Part shown: positions 47,072 to 55,880 of the stretch, in pieces | How the letters are laid out: every line of letters begins with the position of its first letter | Position numbering within the stretch: position 1 is the first letter of the stretch | Assembly: GCA_964389675.1 (NCBI GenBank) | Contig: CAYMEV010000007.1 | Span: 1-64,000 of the forward strand | Source: CAYMEV01 sp964389675 [NCBI: uncultured Candidatus Sumerlaeota bacterium] | GTDB taxonomy: Bacteria; CAYMEV01 | Length of the DNA: 64,000 nucleotides | Direction: 5' to 3' | The notes under the pieces: generated by a model | Databases searched by the model: none | What the model saw: only the letters and a program-made list of their open reading frames with translations | What the model was told of the DNA's origin: nothing | Translations under genes and position numbers: made by a program

Positions 47072-47445
47072 GTATCTTGAGATTCTGGGCCTTTTCTGTC
47101 TGAAGTGAGGGCCTTGCCTCCAGCCCAAAGCTTTTCCAGATTATAATAATCTCTGGATTCCTTGACGAAAATATGGCAGATAACATCAATATAATCAATC
47201 AGTATCCATTTCCCGTTTTCTATTCCTTCAGTGCTATAAGGTACAATACCAAAAGAGCTTTTTAATCCTTTTTCTATATTAAGTCCCAGTGATTGAGCCT
47301 GTTTTTCAATGTCTGTATGACATATAATAAAGTATTCTGCATAGCTTGATATTTCCCTTAGGTCCAGGCAAACAGCATCCTTCCCCTGTTTTTCTTCAAT
47401 CAGTGATAAAATTTTATCTCTGACCTGCTCTGCTGTAATGTGCAT
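47059..47445 (-). CDS. rsfS: ribosomal silencing factor RsfS
   Basis: 128 residues of the RsfS/Iojap family, which binds L14 and blocks subunit joining in starvation. Family segments visible: DAVCLDLREISSYAEYFIICH (about 24-44), GKWILIDYIDVICHIFVKESRDYYNLEKLW (about 78-107). It is directly downstream of nadD, the usual neighbour. The gene ends inside a terminator hairpin, marking the end of the rplU-to-rsfS transcript. Confidence 0.95.
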   Translation of the reverse strand: MHITAEQVRDKILSLIEEKQGKDAVCLDLREISSYAEYFIICHTDIEKQAQSLGLNIEKGLKSSFGIVPYSTEGIENGKWILIDYIDVICHIFVKESRDYYNLEKLWAGGKALTSDRKGPESQDTAQR

Positions 47446-47452
47446 AAATAGT

Positions 47453-48130
47453 CTAACACTCCTTTATATTTTGGTATAGGTGGTTATTTAATATATATTC
47501 CTCGACATTCTGCGGAACGAGGTATTTTACGGAAAGACCTTCTTTAATCCTTTTTCTTATTACTGAGCTTGATATATCTATCATGATATTATCCATATAG
47601 TATATTCCTGTTCTTTTATTTCCATAAATGAAATTTTTAATTGGATTAATCGTAAACTCTTTCTTTAGCTTTTCCAGCAGATTCCTGGAATCTGTATCCA
47701 TTGGCCTGGATAATATGAGAAAATTGCATTTTTCCAGTATATCCGGATAGTTCTTCCATGTTTTTATCAGGAGAAAAGCATCAAGGCCGAGTATGAAGAA
47801 AAGATTTTCCGCCTTTATCCCGTAAACTTTCAGAAAATGATTTATTGTCAGATAGGAATATGAGATACTGTCATTCTCAATTTCAAAGCTGCTGATTTCC
47901 ATGCCTCTTATGTCGCTGACTGCCAGATTGAGCATGTTAAGCCTGTGTTTTGCATCCAGCAGGGATGATTTGTTCTTATGTGGGGGGATTCTGGTCGGTA
48001 CAAAGTATACCTTATTAAAGGGCAATAATTTAAGAATATCAGTTATCACCACTATATGCCCTATATGCGGGGGATTAAAGCTTCCTCCGAATAATCCTGT
48101 CAGCATCCTGTTCAAATTATGAATCCTCAT
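47453..48130 (-). CDS. nadD: nicotinate-nucleotide adenylyltransferase NadD
   Basis: 225 residues. The nucleotidyltransferase motif GLFGGSFNPPHIGH (about 12-25; HxGH catalytic pair), VPTRIPPHK, and the C-terminal ISSSVIRKRIKEG with ISSTxIR-like sequence are diagnostic of NadD in NAD synthesis. The ATG at 48130 lies inside the end of obg; an in-frame ATG at 48106 (MLTGLFGG) is the other plausible start. It is followed by rsfS seven bases later. Confidence 0.95.
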   Translation of the reverse strand: MRIHNLNRMLTGLFGGSFNPPHIGHIVVITDILKLLPFNKVYFVPTRIPPHKNKSSLLDAKHRLNMLNLAVSDIRGMEISSFEIENDSISYSYLTINHFLKVYGIKAENLFFILGLDAFLLIKTWKNYPDILEKCNFLILSRPMDTDSRNLLEKLKKEFTINPIKNFIYGNKRTGIYYMDNIMIDISSSVIRKRIKEGLSVKYLVPQNVEEYILNNHLYQNIKEC

Positions 48131-49130
48131 CTGGCCTGATTTTGATTAAAGATGAATATATAGCCTTAATAATCTCATCAATTCCATATCCTGATAAACA
48201 GGATATTTTATAGAACTTTATTCCAGCGCCTTCTAATTCGCGCTTGATCATGTCAGTATCTGCCTGGTTCAGAATATCAATTTTGTTGACAGCATATATA
48301 TGTTCCAGGTTTTTTAGTATCGGGTTCCATTCATATAGTTCATGGTTAATAAGATCGATGTTTTCCAGTAGACTTTTCCCCTGTTTTACTATAGAGCCGT
48401 CAACAATATGAAGCAGCATTCGCGTTCTTTCGATATGCTTCAGGAACCTGTTGCCGAGCCCGAGCCCTTTTGATGAACCTTCAATAAGACCGGGAATATC
48501 TGCAAATATGACAGCTTTATCATCTATTTCACGGACTCCCAGGTGAGGGCTGAGTGTAGTAAAAGGGTAGTCTGCTATTTTTGGTTTTGCATTTGAAATT
48601 ATTGACAGAAATGATGACTTTCCTGCATTTGGCAATCCAATTATACCTATATCGGCAATGATATAAAGGTCCAGCAAAATTTTAAGCTCAGAGCCCTTTT
48701 TCCCGGGCGTGAAATTTTTTGGTGTTGTATTAGTCGGGCCGGCAAAATACTTATTGCCTTTCCCGCCTTCCCCTCCTTTAAGGATGGTAATGACCTGGCC
48801 GGGGTCTGTCAGGTCTGCAAGAACATCTTTTGTTTCTGAATTTATGATCTTTGTACCGCATGGTACTTTAATTATGAGGTTTTGACCGGATTTTCCCTTC
48901 CTGTACCTTGATCTTCCTTTCTGGCCATCCTGGGCAGAAAACCTGTTTTTATAACGGAAATCCAGGAGTGTAAACAATGATGAATCGGCTTTAAATGCGA
49001 TATCTCCCCCTGAACCGCCATCGCCTCCGTCGGGCCCCCCTTTTGGATTGTTTTTGGTACGGAGAAAACTAACACAACCATCCCCGCCTTTTCCGCTTCT
49101 AACGGTTATGTTAACGGTATCTATAAACAT
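48117..49130 (-). CDS. obg: Obg family ribosome-associated GTPase
   Basis: 337 residues: N-terminal glycine-rich Obg fold (1 to about 155; GGDGGSGG repeats), then a GTPase with G1 GLPNAGKS, G3 DIPGL, G4 NKID. It lacks the long C-terminal OCT domain of some Gram-positives. Obg assists 50S maturation and stress responses. It lies between rpmA and nadD in the conserved order rplU-rpmA-obg-nadD-rsfS. Confidence 0.96.
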   Translation of the reverse strand: MFIDTVNITVRSGKGGDGCVSFLRTKNNPKGGPDGGDGGSGGDIAFKADSSLFTLLDFRYKNRFSAQDGQKGRSRYRKGKSGQNLIIKVPCGTKIINSETKDVLADLTDPGQVITILKGGEGGKGNKYFAGPTNTTPKNFTPGKKGSELKILLDLYIIADIGIIGLPNAGKSSFLSIISNAKPKIADYPFTTLSPHLGVREIDDKAVIFADIPGLIEGSSKGLGLGNRFLKHIERTRMLLHIVDGSIVKQGKSLLENIDLINHELYEWNPILKNLEHIYAVNKIDILNQADTDMIKRELEGAGIKFYKISCLSGYGIDEIIKAIYSSLIKIRPDEDS

Positions 49131-49157
49131 CAGATTTATAGTTTTTGGATGCTGTTA

Positions 49158-49415
49158 TTAATTCGGGACTATTACAGATATAAACCTTCTTCCTCCAAAA
49201 TGCTTTGAGAACTTGACAGTCCCGGATATTTTTGCAAAAAGAGTGTCGTCAGAACCCTTGCCTACATTCTCACCGGGATGAAATCTGGTTCCCCTCTGCC
49301 TTACCAGTATTGATCCGCCGGTTACGAGCTCTCCATCAAACCTCTTTACTCCAAGACGCTTGGAATGGCTCTCTCTACCGTTCCTTGAGCTTCCGACTCC
49401 TTTTTTATGTGCCAT
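49158..49415 (-). CDS. rpmA: 50S ribosomal protein L27
   Basis: 85 residues beginning [20 protein letters not shown], the conserved N-terminus near the peptidyl-transferase centre. There is no N-terminal extension needing Prp protease cleavage, and no prp gene lies between rplU and rpmA. AAGGAGG precedes the ATG. Confidence 0.97.
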   Translation of the reverse strand: MAHKKGVGSSRNGRESHSKRLGVKRFDGELVTGGSILVRQRGTRFHPGENVGKGSDDTLFAKISGTVKFSKHFGGRRFISVIVPN

Positions 49416-49431
49416 GGTTCAAGCCTCCTTA

Positions 49432-49746
49432 TCAGTTCTTAATATCTGTAACCAATAAATGTGTAGTAAGCTGCCTATGTCCCGTTTTTCTGCGGTATTT
49501 CTTTCTTTTTTTATATTTCCCTACTACGACCTTCCTGTTTTTTCCCTGGAAAACTATCTTTGCAGTGATCTTTGCAGAATCTATAAAAGGCTTGCCAACC
49601 TGAATGTCCTTATCCTCTTCAATTATTGCCAGTACCTTATTCAGTTCTATTATATCACCCTTGTTGCCTTCAAGCTTTTCAACCTTCAGGATGTCACCCT
49701 GTTTGGCAACATATTGTTTTCCTCCTGTTAATACTACTGCGTACAT
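49432..49746 (-). CDS. rplU: 50S ribosomal protein L21
   Basis: 104 residues from the ATG at 49746 ([12 protein letters not shown]), with GGGGGA eight bases upstream; the longer frame to 49761 adds five codons without a ribosome site. The C-terminal [16 protein letters not shown] is the L21 RNA-binding tail. First gene of the ribosomal/obg operon. Confidence 0.96.
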   Translation of the reverse strand: MYAVVLTGGKQYVAKQGDILKVEKLEGNKGDIIELNKVLAIIEEDKDIQVGKPFIDSAKITAKIVFQGKNRKVVVGKYKKRKKYRRKTGHRQLTTHLLVTDIKN

Positions 49747-49874
49747 CTTAAGTTCCCCCAAAAATTAATATTTGAGTATATAGAAATACCTATAATGACC
49801 AATATTTAATTTTTGTCAAGTAATTTTAATCTATTTTATAAATCCAATATTTTAAACATATCCAAAAGATTGGA

Positions 49875-50258
49875 CTATTCTTTCAGGGCAGTTGCAAAGC
49901 CCACTGCAACAGACGATGTATGTGAAATTGAAATATCCAGCGAGATTATTTTTGACTCTTTATAATACTCATAAGCATTTCCCTTCAGGTTTAAATACGG
50001 TTTTCCCTCGGGATTGTTTAAAACTTCAATGCAATTAGCTGAAATCCCGCTGAAAAGTCCAGTCCCGAAAAGCTTTAGAACTGCTTCCTTTATTGCAAAT
50101 TTACCTGCAAATTTCTCAGGGTAATTTTTTTTGAAGGACCTGCAGTACCTTATTTCTTCTTCTGTAAAGATGCTCAGGAGTGAGGACTCCTTTCTTCTGT
50201 CCACAAGGTTTTTAATCCTGCTGATATCTACAATATCAACACCGCACAATATTTTCAT
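49875..50258 (-). CDS. acpS: holo-[acyl-carrier-protein] synthase AcpS
   Basis: 127 residues of the AcpS-type phosphopantetheinyl transferases: CGVDIVDISRI (5-15) with the Mg-binding Asp, FTEEEIRYC, KFAGKFAIKEAVLKLFGTG with the second Mg ligand Glu, and SISHTSSVAVGFA. It transfers 4'-phosphopantetheine to ACP serines and may serve the free ACP at 2107-2328. It appears monocistronic upstream of rplU's region, divergent from the ECF gene. Confidence 0.95.
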   Translation of the reverse strand: MKILCGVDIVDISRIKNLVDRRKESSLLSIFTEEEIRYCRSFKKNYPEKFAGKFAIKEAVLKLFGTGLFSGISANCIEVLNNPEGKPYLNLKGNAYEYYKESKIISLDISISHTSSVAVGFATALKE

Positions 50259-50341
50259 AAAGCATCCAATATTTTGAATTAATACAGGATTTTATGATAA
50301 CCGAATACGCTAATTAGTCAAAATATAAAGAATTTATGATT

Positions 50342-50357
50342 TGGCACAAATATTGCA
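50342..50357 (+). promoter_or_regulatory. sigma-54 (-24/-12) promoter for the ECF sigma operon
   Basis: TGGCAC (50342-50347), five bases, then TTGCA (50353-50357): an exact match to the sigma-54 consensus, with the invariant GG and GC pairs 12 bases apart. Transcription would start near 50368, giving a short leader before the GGAAGG ribosome site and the ATG at 50402. A TATAAT at 50361-50366 overlaps but has no correctly spaced -35. An enhancer-binding site was not identified. Confidence 0.75.
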
Positions 50358-50401
50358 TTTTATAATATTGAATATTATTATATGAAAGGAAGGTTCGTTC
50401 G

Positions 50402-50983
50402 ATGAGTGAAAAAGATCTTATTAATCTTATAAAGGATGGAAATGACAATTATTTTACAGAACTGGTAAACAGGTTTTCAAATCTTGTAAAAAAGGTAATA
50501 AGCAGGTTTATAAGAGACCCTGAAGTAATGGAAGAACTTACTCAGGAGGTATTCCTGAAGATATATAACAGCATAGAAAGGTTTGATACCGATTACAGGT
50601 TCTCCGGATGGATAGGGATTATTGCCAGAAACACAGCTATAGACTATCTGAGAAAGTATAACAGGTACGATAATGTATATTTTGAGGACTATCCTGGATA
50701 TGACTTCAATATAAGCAATCAGAGGGATGATAATATTTACCAGTTAATTGAGAAAAAACAGCTCTCTTCATTTATTAAGGCGAGGATCAATGAGTTGCCG
50801 ACAAAATACAGGAAAGTACTGAATCTTAGATATTATCATGATAAAACCTATGAGGAAATTTCTGACATTATTGAAAAACCAATGGGAACTGTGAAAAACA
50901 GGATATTCAGGGCAAAGGAACTGCTGAAGGAAAAATTGATGAAGCCGCAGCATCATTCTTTTGTTCAAGAAATGATTGCATAA
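50402..50983 (+). CDS. ECF-type RNA polymerase sigma factor
   Basis: 193 residues with region 2 (EELTQEVFLKIYNSIERF, about 44-61, and the RFSGWIGIIARNTAIDYLRK segment) and region 4 helix-turn-helix (LPTKYRKVLNLRYYHDKTYEEISDIIEKPMGTVKNRIFRAKELL, about 132-176). There is no C-terminal extension and no neighbouring zinc anti-sigma domain that I can recognise. The next gene, 52 bases downstream, encodes a secreted protein. Expression is probably gated by the sigma-54 promoter upstream. Confidence 0.93.
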   Translation: MSEKDLINLIKDGNDNYFTELVNRFSNLVKKVISRFIRDPEVMEELTQEVFLKIYNSIERFDTDYRFSGWIGIIARNTAIDYLRKYNRYDNVYFEDYPGYDFNISNQRDDNIYQLIEKKQLSSFIKARINELPTKYRKVLNLRYYHDKTYEEISDIIEKPMGTVKNRIFRAKELLKEKLMKPQHHSFVQEMIA

Positions 50984-51035
50984 TCTCAAAACCCTCTGTA
51001 TATTACTCATTAAAATATATGGAGGGTATTTCTTT

Positions 51036-51950
51036 ATGAAAAGGCTTATTATTCCACTTCTAATATTGATATGCTGCTTCTTTTCTGCCACTCATCCAGG
51101 ATTTTCTGATGAAAATGAGGAAAGAATAGACATAGATGAGATGTCCAGGAGTTTTGATGCAGATGATGAGTTATACATAAAAGAGAATATTGAAAAATTC
51201 AGGAAGAAAGAAAAAAGAATTATCACCAGTATTAAATTTTCAGGAGGGAATATTATTATTTCGCCAAGCCCTAAGAAGGGCTTCTTTTATGGAGGTACAT
51301 TCTGGTACGAGACAGTCTTTCATTCTCCTGCCTATATTGTAAATGAAAGTAAAGAAAGCTATAGTATAGATCTTCAGCAGAGAAAATCAAAAATATATAT
51401 ATTTCCAAGCAATCAGAGAAGGCCTGTCTGGAAATGCTATATCCCCTGTGACATTGCATCGCAGCTGGATATAAGTCTCAGTGGAAGCAATACCTTGATC
51501 GAGCTGGGCGGCACAATGCTTGAAAGGGTCAATATTAGCGCAAAGGGACAGGAAACAGCTGTTATGTTTTCTGAACCCTCAAAAGGCATAATAGAGGAAG
51601 CTTTTATTTCAGTGGATGTAGGCAAGCTTTCAGCCCTTGACTTATTGAATTCCAACACAGCATATATGAAATTCAATCTATCATCAGGTTCATACTATCT
51701 GGATTTCAGCGGTAAGGCAGATAAGTTTACCGAGAGAACAGCAGATATTACACTTAATTTTTCAAAGCTGGACTTGAACCTGTCGGACAAAGTCGGGTAT
51801 GAGATTTACACATCAACCCTGATCCATGTTTCAGCACCTGGATTGATAAGAGATGAAGATTACTACAGGACTCCTGGGTTTGAAAACTCAGAACGGAAAA
51901 TATATATAAACATCAGAGGCGTTGCTGGAAAAGTAAATATTATATACTGA
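51036..51950 (+). CDS. secreted toast-rack-like beta-helical protein
   Basis: 304 residues from the ATG at 51036, with GGAGGG nine bases upstream; the longer frame starting at 50976 overlaps the sigma gene and has no ribosome site. Signal peptide about 1-23. The remainder is almost wholly beta-strand with repeated short strands separated by S/G/N turns (LDISLSGSNTLIELGGTML, then VNISAKGQETAVMF), resembling the toast-rack (DUF2154/LiaF-type) and DUF2807/4097 folds. Function is unknown. As the only companion of the ECF sigma factor it may be a sensor or effector of that response. Confidence 0.7.
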   Translation: MKRLIIPLLILICCFFSATHPGFSDENEERIDIDEMSRSFDADDELYIKENIEKFRKKEKRIITSIKFSGGNIIISPSPKKGFFYGGTFWYETVFHSPAYIVNESKESYSIDLQQRKSKIYIFPSNQRRPVWKCYIPCDIASQLDISLSGSNTLIELGGTMLERVNISAKGQETAVMFSEPSKGIIEEAFISVDVGKLSALDLLNSNTAYMKFNLSSGSYYLDFSGKADKFTERTADITLNFSKLDLNLSDKVGYEIYTSTLIHVSAPGLIRDEDYYRTPGFENSERKIYINIRGVAGKVNIIY

Positions 51951-51987
51951 AAGCATAAAGTTGCTGATGCAGATTGAGCCTGTTTTA

Positions 51988-52701
51988 TCAATCAGGCCTG
52001 TATGAGGCATAGAAGGGCTTGACTCTATTTATACGAAATCGTCTTTTGAGAAGGAAAAGCATATTTCTTATGCCGTCCCTGAAAGCATACAATTTAGTTT
52101 CTCCTATCCTTTCGCTGTACTCTATATGATATTCTGCAGAGTTTATCTCCCTGCGGGTGAATGCCTCTATCTTTATTTCCTCTGAAAATGGCATGCCTGG
52201 CGATGTCAGGGCAATAAGATTAAGAATGCTTCGCTTGAATACCCACATGCCTGATTGAGAATCATAGAGATTTGTCCCGAAAAGGATATTAGTGACCAGT
52301 GTAAGCAGCCTGTTCCCAAATTGATTCCTCTGGCTCATTGCATTTCTGTTCCTTAATGGAAAACGTCTGCAGGAAACGAAATCCAGGTTCTCATCTATTA
52401 TATAATCCAGTATCTCAGGTATTGCATTGACCGGATAGGTTCCGTCGCCATCAAGCGTACAGATTATTTCTGAGGTCGCATTATAGAATCCAGTCCTTAT
52501 AGCATTTCCATATCCTTTGGACTTTGCGAGAACTACAGTAGCACCGCCCTGATGCCCTACTTCAGATGTCCTGTCTGATGAATTGTTGTCAACAACAATA
52601 AATTCATCAATGAAATCCAGCTTTTGCTCCAGAAGCCTTTTAAGCCCTTTTTCCTCATTATAGCATGGTACAACCAATGAAATAGTTTTATCCTGATACA
52701 T
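51988..52701 (-). CDS. family 2 glycosyltransferase, dolichyl-phosphate mannose synthase-like
   Basis: 237 residues: GT-A fold with LVVPCYNEEKGLKRLL (about 9-24), VDNNSSD, the DxD metal site in LDGDGTYP (about 88-95), and AIRTGFYNA. There are no transmembrane helices at the C-terminus, which is basic (KRRFRINRVKPFYASYRPD). Such enzymes make polyprenyl-phosphate sugars used by GT-C membrane glycosyltransferases; a GT-C-like protein starts this operon. It begins at the base after the histidine kinase stop. Confidence 0.88.
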   Translation of the reverse strand: MYQDKTISLVVPCYNEEKGLKRLLEQKLDFIDEFIVVDNNSSDRTSEVGHQGGATVVLAKSKGYGNAIRTGFYNATSEIICTLDGDGTYPVNAIPEILDYIIDENLDFVSCRRFPLRNRNAMSQRNQFGNRLLTLVTNILFGTNLYDSQSGMWVFKRSILNLIALTSPGMPFSEEIKIEAFTRREINSAEYHIEYSERIGETKLYAFRDGIRNMLFLLKRRFRINRVKPFYASYRPD

Positions 52702-54165
52702 TTACAGCATCTCTTTCATACTTACAGGGATAAAAAGCTCGAACAATGATCCAGAACCTTCAGGCTTGCGGTAGGAAAGGCTGCCATTCATATATTCTGC
52801 AAAAATACTTGATAGATAGAGCCCAAGCCCGGTACCGCTGGCATCCCTGGAGCCTGCAGTGAGTTTTTTTTGTTTTTTGCTGTTAACCATTCCTTTGCCA
52901 TAATCCCTGAAGGATATTCTTATATTACTGCGGTCCTGCTTGTCAATATTAATCTCGATATTAGAATTGTCCGGGGAGAATTTGAGCGCATTATGCAGCA
53001 GGTTAAATACAATATGCCTGAAAAATTCCCTGTACTGAAAAACTTCAGTTTCTGTAAATTCCCCGGTATTTATAGAAATACTGACAGACTTCTGCTTAAA
53101 TTCTCTGCTAATAAGAAGAATATCTTTAATTTCATCTATCTCCTTATAAGGATTAAATCTTTCCGGTTTATTATGTCTCAGGGAAACTGAATCAAGGAGG
53201 CTGTAAATAAGGTTTTGTATCCTGCTGATCTCATATTCCATGCCTTCAAGGTATTGTTTTGTATCATCAAGTGTACTGCCTCCCATTTTAAGAAGGTCGA
53301 TATATCCCGTTATACCATTTAACGGATTACCAATTTCATGAGCTATTGATGATGATAATTTTCCAATAAGAGAAAATCTCTCTTCAGATAATAACTGCTT
53401 CTGGGTTTCAAATAAAAGGTCATTTGCCTTTTTAAGCTCTTTGATCTTCTGCAGTAGCGCTTCCCTTGCATCTCTCAAGCGCTTTTTCATGATGGACATT
53501 ATGTCATGGAGGCTTCCAAATTCATCCTGTTGAAATTTGAAAACTGTTTCATAGTCAAATCTTGATTCGGCTATAAAGCCTGATATCTCTTCAAGGGCTT
53601 TAATTGGTCTTATGACATTGCTGTTGATAACTATAAGTATCATAATAAATAATATTGCCACCTGTGAAATTATTACAAGCCCTAATGGAAGCATCACTGA
53701 GCTGAACTCCAGCATATGGCTTTTATACTGCGTATATATGTAAAAGGAATTGTTCATGTAACGGTATGAGTACAGGCTTTTTGTAAACCTTCCTTCTTTG
53801 GATGCAATAAGCATATTCAATCCGTCTTCAGGTTTAAGGCTAAAATCAGAACTGTATTTTTCAAATATATCATATCCGACTGACGATATTACAGGATTCA
53901 TGTTCCCATCAACAATTGCGATGCCGGAGTCAAAGAAAGAGGAAAATGCTGTTACTGCGGCTGACAGTCTGGGGATATAATCCCTTTGGAACATTATATC
54001 CTCGACAAGAGTGTGAAGGGTGTTCTCAAGAAAAGTTTCAACAGAAGACTGAATATCTCTATGATGATAATGTGCAAACAGCATATAAAGCAGAATATTA
54101 AAACCTATCAGGATTATGATTATTAGAGGTATTATATTAAAGCTTATTTTTTCTCTGATTTTCAT
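52702..54165 (-). CDS. membrane sensor histidine kinase
   Basis: 487 residues: TM1 about 10-30, extracytoplasmic sensor about 31-155, TM2 about 158-182, HAMP about 184-235, coiled coil, HisKA with His276 in SSSIAHEIGNPLNG, and HATPase with DYGKGM and GTGLGLYLSS. No response regulator is adjacent, so its partner is elsewhere. Its position between the importer permease (stop 54167) and the glycosyltransferase (start 52701), with no spacing, indicates one transcript. Confidence 0.92.
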   Translation of the reverse strand: MKIREKISFNIIPLIIIILIGFNILLYMLFAHYHHRDIQSSVETFLENTLHTLVEDIMFQRDYIPRLSAAVTAFSSFFDSGIAIVDGNMNPVISSVGYDIFEKYSSDFSLKPEDGLNMLIASKEGRFTKSLYSYRYMNNSFYIYTQYKSHMLEFSSVMLPLGLVIISQVAILFIMILIVINSNVIRPIKALEEISGFIAESRFDYETVFKFQQDEFGSLHDIMSIMKKRLRDAREALLQKIKELKKANDLLFETQKQLLSEERFSLIGKLSSSIAHEIGNPLNGITGYIDLLKMGGSTLDDTKQYLEGMEYEISRIQNLIYSLLDSVSLRHNKPERFNPYKEIDEIKDILLISREFKQKSVSISINTGEFTETEVFQYREFFRHIVFNLLHNALKFSPDNSNIEINIDKQDRSNIRISFRDYGKGMVNSKKQKKLTAGSRDASGTGLGLYLSSIFAEYMNGSLSYRKPEGSGSLFELFIPVSMKEML

Positions 54166-54166
54166 C

Positions 54167-55123
54167 TTACAGATAAAGCATCCTTTTTGACCTGTACAGT
54201 ATTACCAGGAAAAATGGACCCCCCATAACCGATGTAAGCACGCCAACTGGAATTGATGCAGGAAGGATAAGTGATTTTGCAAGGAAATCAGCAAATAATA
54301 AGAATATGCCCCCTGCAATAAACGAGAATGGAATAAGCGTCCTGTGGTCCTGACCTTTGATATAGCGTGTTATATGGGGAACTATGAGCCCCACGAATCC
54401 AATTGGGCCTGTTATTGAGATAATTGATGCTGTAAGAAGAGATGCAATAATAAATACGTTCTTCTGGAGTTTTGAAACATTTACACCTCTGCTTTGAGCA
54501 ATTTCATCGCCCAGGCACATAAGATTTAAATCCCTGGATCTGAAAAAAATATATAGAGTGAATATGATTACAAATGGCAGAATAAGATAAATATTATTAA
54601 AAGTTACTGCTTCAAATCCACCCATCATCCAGCGTATCATCATAGCTGATTGTGTGAAGTCGGAAATATAATGGATAAACAGGATCATCCCTGAAAAAAA
54701 GAAGCTGAGGGATATGCCTGAAAGAAGCAGGGTTGCTATTGTAAACCTGCCTTTTATCTTTGAGATCCTGTATACCACAAGTATTGTTATTATTCCTGCT
54801 ATCATCGAAAAAGGGGTGGACAATCCGGCCATTTTAAGCTTGATCGCAATAACCGCACCAAATGCACTGCCGCTGGATACTCCAAGGGTATAGGGCGTTG
54901 CAAGCGGATTCCTGAGGAGGCTCTGAAAACATAGTCCGGCTGTTGTAAGCGCACCACCGGTCAGGATGACCATTAAAAGCCTCGGCAATCTTATCAGGTA
55001 GATTATGCTGACAGTTTCCGGGTCCCTATAATCAATATGGCCTGAGAACAGGTATATTGATGAAACAGCAAGCAGTATCAAAAGCAGTATGAGGTATGAG
55101 AATATATTCTTTCTATCAGTCAA
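54167..55123 (-). CDS. FecCD/BtuC-type ABC transporter permease
   Basis: About 318 residues if started at the TTG at 55123, which has AAAAGGGG about nine bases upstream and overlaps the ATPase gene by eight bases; the full open frame to 55210 would overlap by 95 bases with a non-hydrophobic N-terminus. Around nine to ten transmembrane helices; LRLPRLLMVILTGGALTTAGLCFQSLLRNPLATPYTLG is the FecCD hallmark (the GxxLATPxxLG loop). Probable substrate: iron-siderophore, heme or cobalamin-type chelates. No binding-protein gene is nearby. Confidence 0.9.
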   Translation of the reverse strand: MTDRKNIFSYLILLLILLAVSSIYLFSGHIDYRDPETVSIIYLIRLPRLLMVILTGGALTTAGLCFQSLLRNPLATPYTLGVSSGSAFGAVIAIKLKMAGLSTPFSMIAGIITILVVYRISKIKGRFTIATLLLSGISLSFFFSGMILFIHYISDFTQSAMMIRWMMGGFEAVTFNNIYLILPFVIIFTLYIFFRSRDLNLMCLGDEIAQSRGVNVSKLQKNVFIIASLLTASIISITGPIGFVGLIVPHITRYIKGQDHRTLIPFSFIAGGIFLLFADFLAKSLILPASIPVGVLTSVMGGPFFLVILYRSKRMLYL

Positions 55124-55880
55124 TGTAAAAAAGCCCCTTTTCTTCTCTGATGTTCGTATTAAATACTGTCTCCAATGTATCTTTATTAAGTATTTTATCC
55201 TTATTGTCAACTATATGGCCGCCGTTTTCAGGAAAGCACAGGATATTGTCTGCAAGGATAGATGCCAGGTTGATATCATGGGTTACGAAAATTATTATAT
55301 CATATGAATCTTTAAGCCTTTTAATATTTTTAACAAAGAGCCTGATATGCTTCAGATCAAGATTTGAAGTAGGCTCATCAAATAAGAGAATTCGCGATGA
55401 CTGGGCAATTGAAGAAGCAATTATTGTAAGCTGTCTCTCTCCCCCTGACAGGTCCAGAACTGACCTTCTCCGCAAATCATTAAGCTCCCAGTCGTCTATA
55501 GCATTGTTTATTATCCTCTTGTCCTGGTCTGACAGGCTGCTGAATATATTCATCATATGGGGATATCTGCCCGTTTCAACTATGCTGTATACATCATAGT
55601 TGAAATTGATATAGAAATTCTGGGGTACATAAGCAATTATCCTGGCTAATTCTCTGGAACTGTATTCTGCTATATCCCTGCCGTAAAGGCTTATTTCCCC
55701 CTTGTCAGAACGGAGGATTTTGGACAGCAGCCGGATAAAGGTGGACTTACCGCAACCGTTTGGCCCCAGTACCGCCAGTATGCTGCCTTTCTCGATCTCA
55801 AGTGAAATATCCTTAAATACCTGATTTCTGCTGTAGCTGAATGATATGGAGTTCAGGGTGTATATGCTTTTTCCCTTCAT
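55116..55880 (-). CDS. FecE/BtuD-type ABC transporter ATPase
   Basis: 254 residues. Walker A GPNGCGKS (about 35-42), signature LSGGERQL (about 144-151), Walker B ILLFDEP, and switch His in VTHDINLA are all intact. It pairs with the FecCD permease that follows and overlaps. Its start overlaps the upstream membrane protein by ATGA. Confidence 0.93.
   Translation of the reverse strand: MKGKSIYTLNSISFSYSRNQVFKDISLEIEKGSILAVLGPNGCGKSTFIRLLSKILRSDKGEISLYGRDIAEYSSRELARIIAYVPQNFYINFNYDVYSIVETGRYPHMMNIFSSLSDQDKRIINNAIDDWELNDLRRRSVLDLSGGERQLTIIASSIAQSSRILLFDEPTSNLDLKHIRLFVKNIKRLKDSYDIIIFVTHDINLASILADNILCFPENGGHIVDNKDKILNKDTLETVFNTNIREEKGLFYID

Noticed and set aside
49158-49746. Missing prp between rplU and rpmA as a deletion
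   Set aside because: L27 here starts directly at MAHKKG without an extension, so Prp is not needed.
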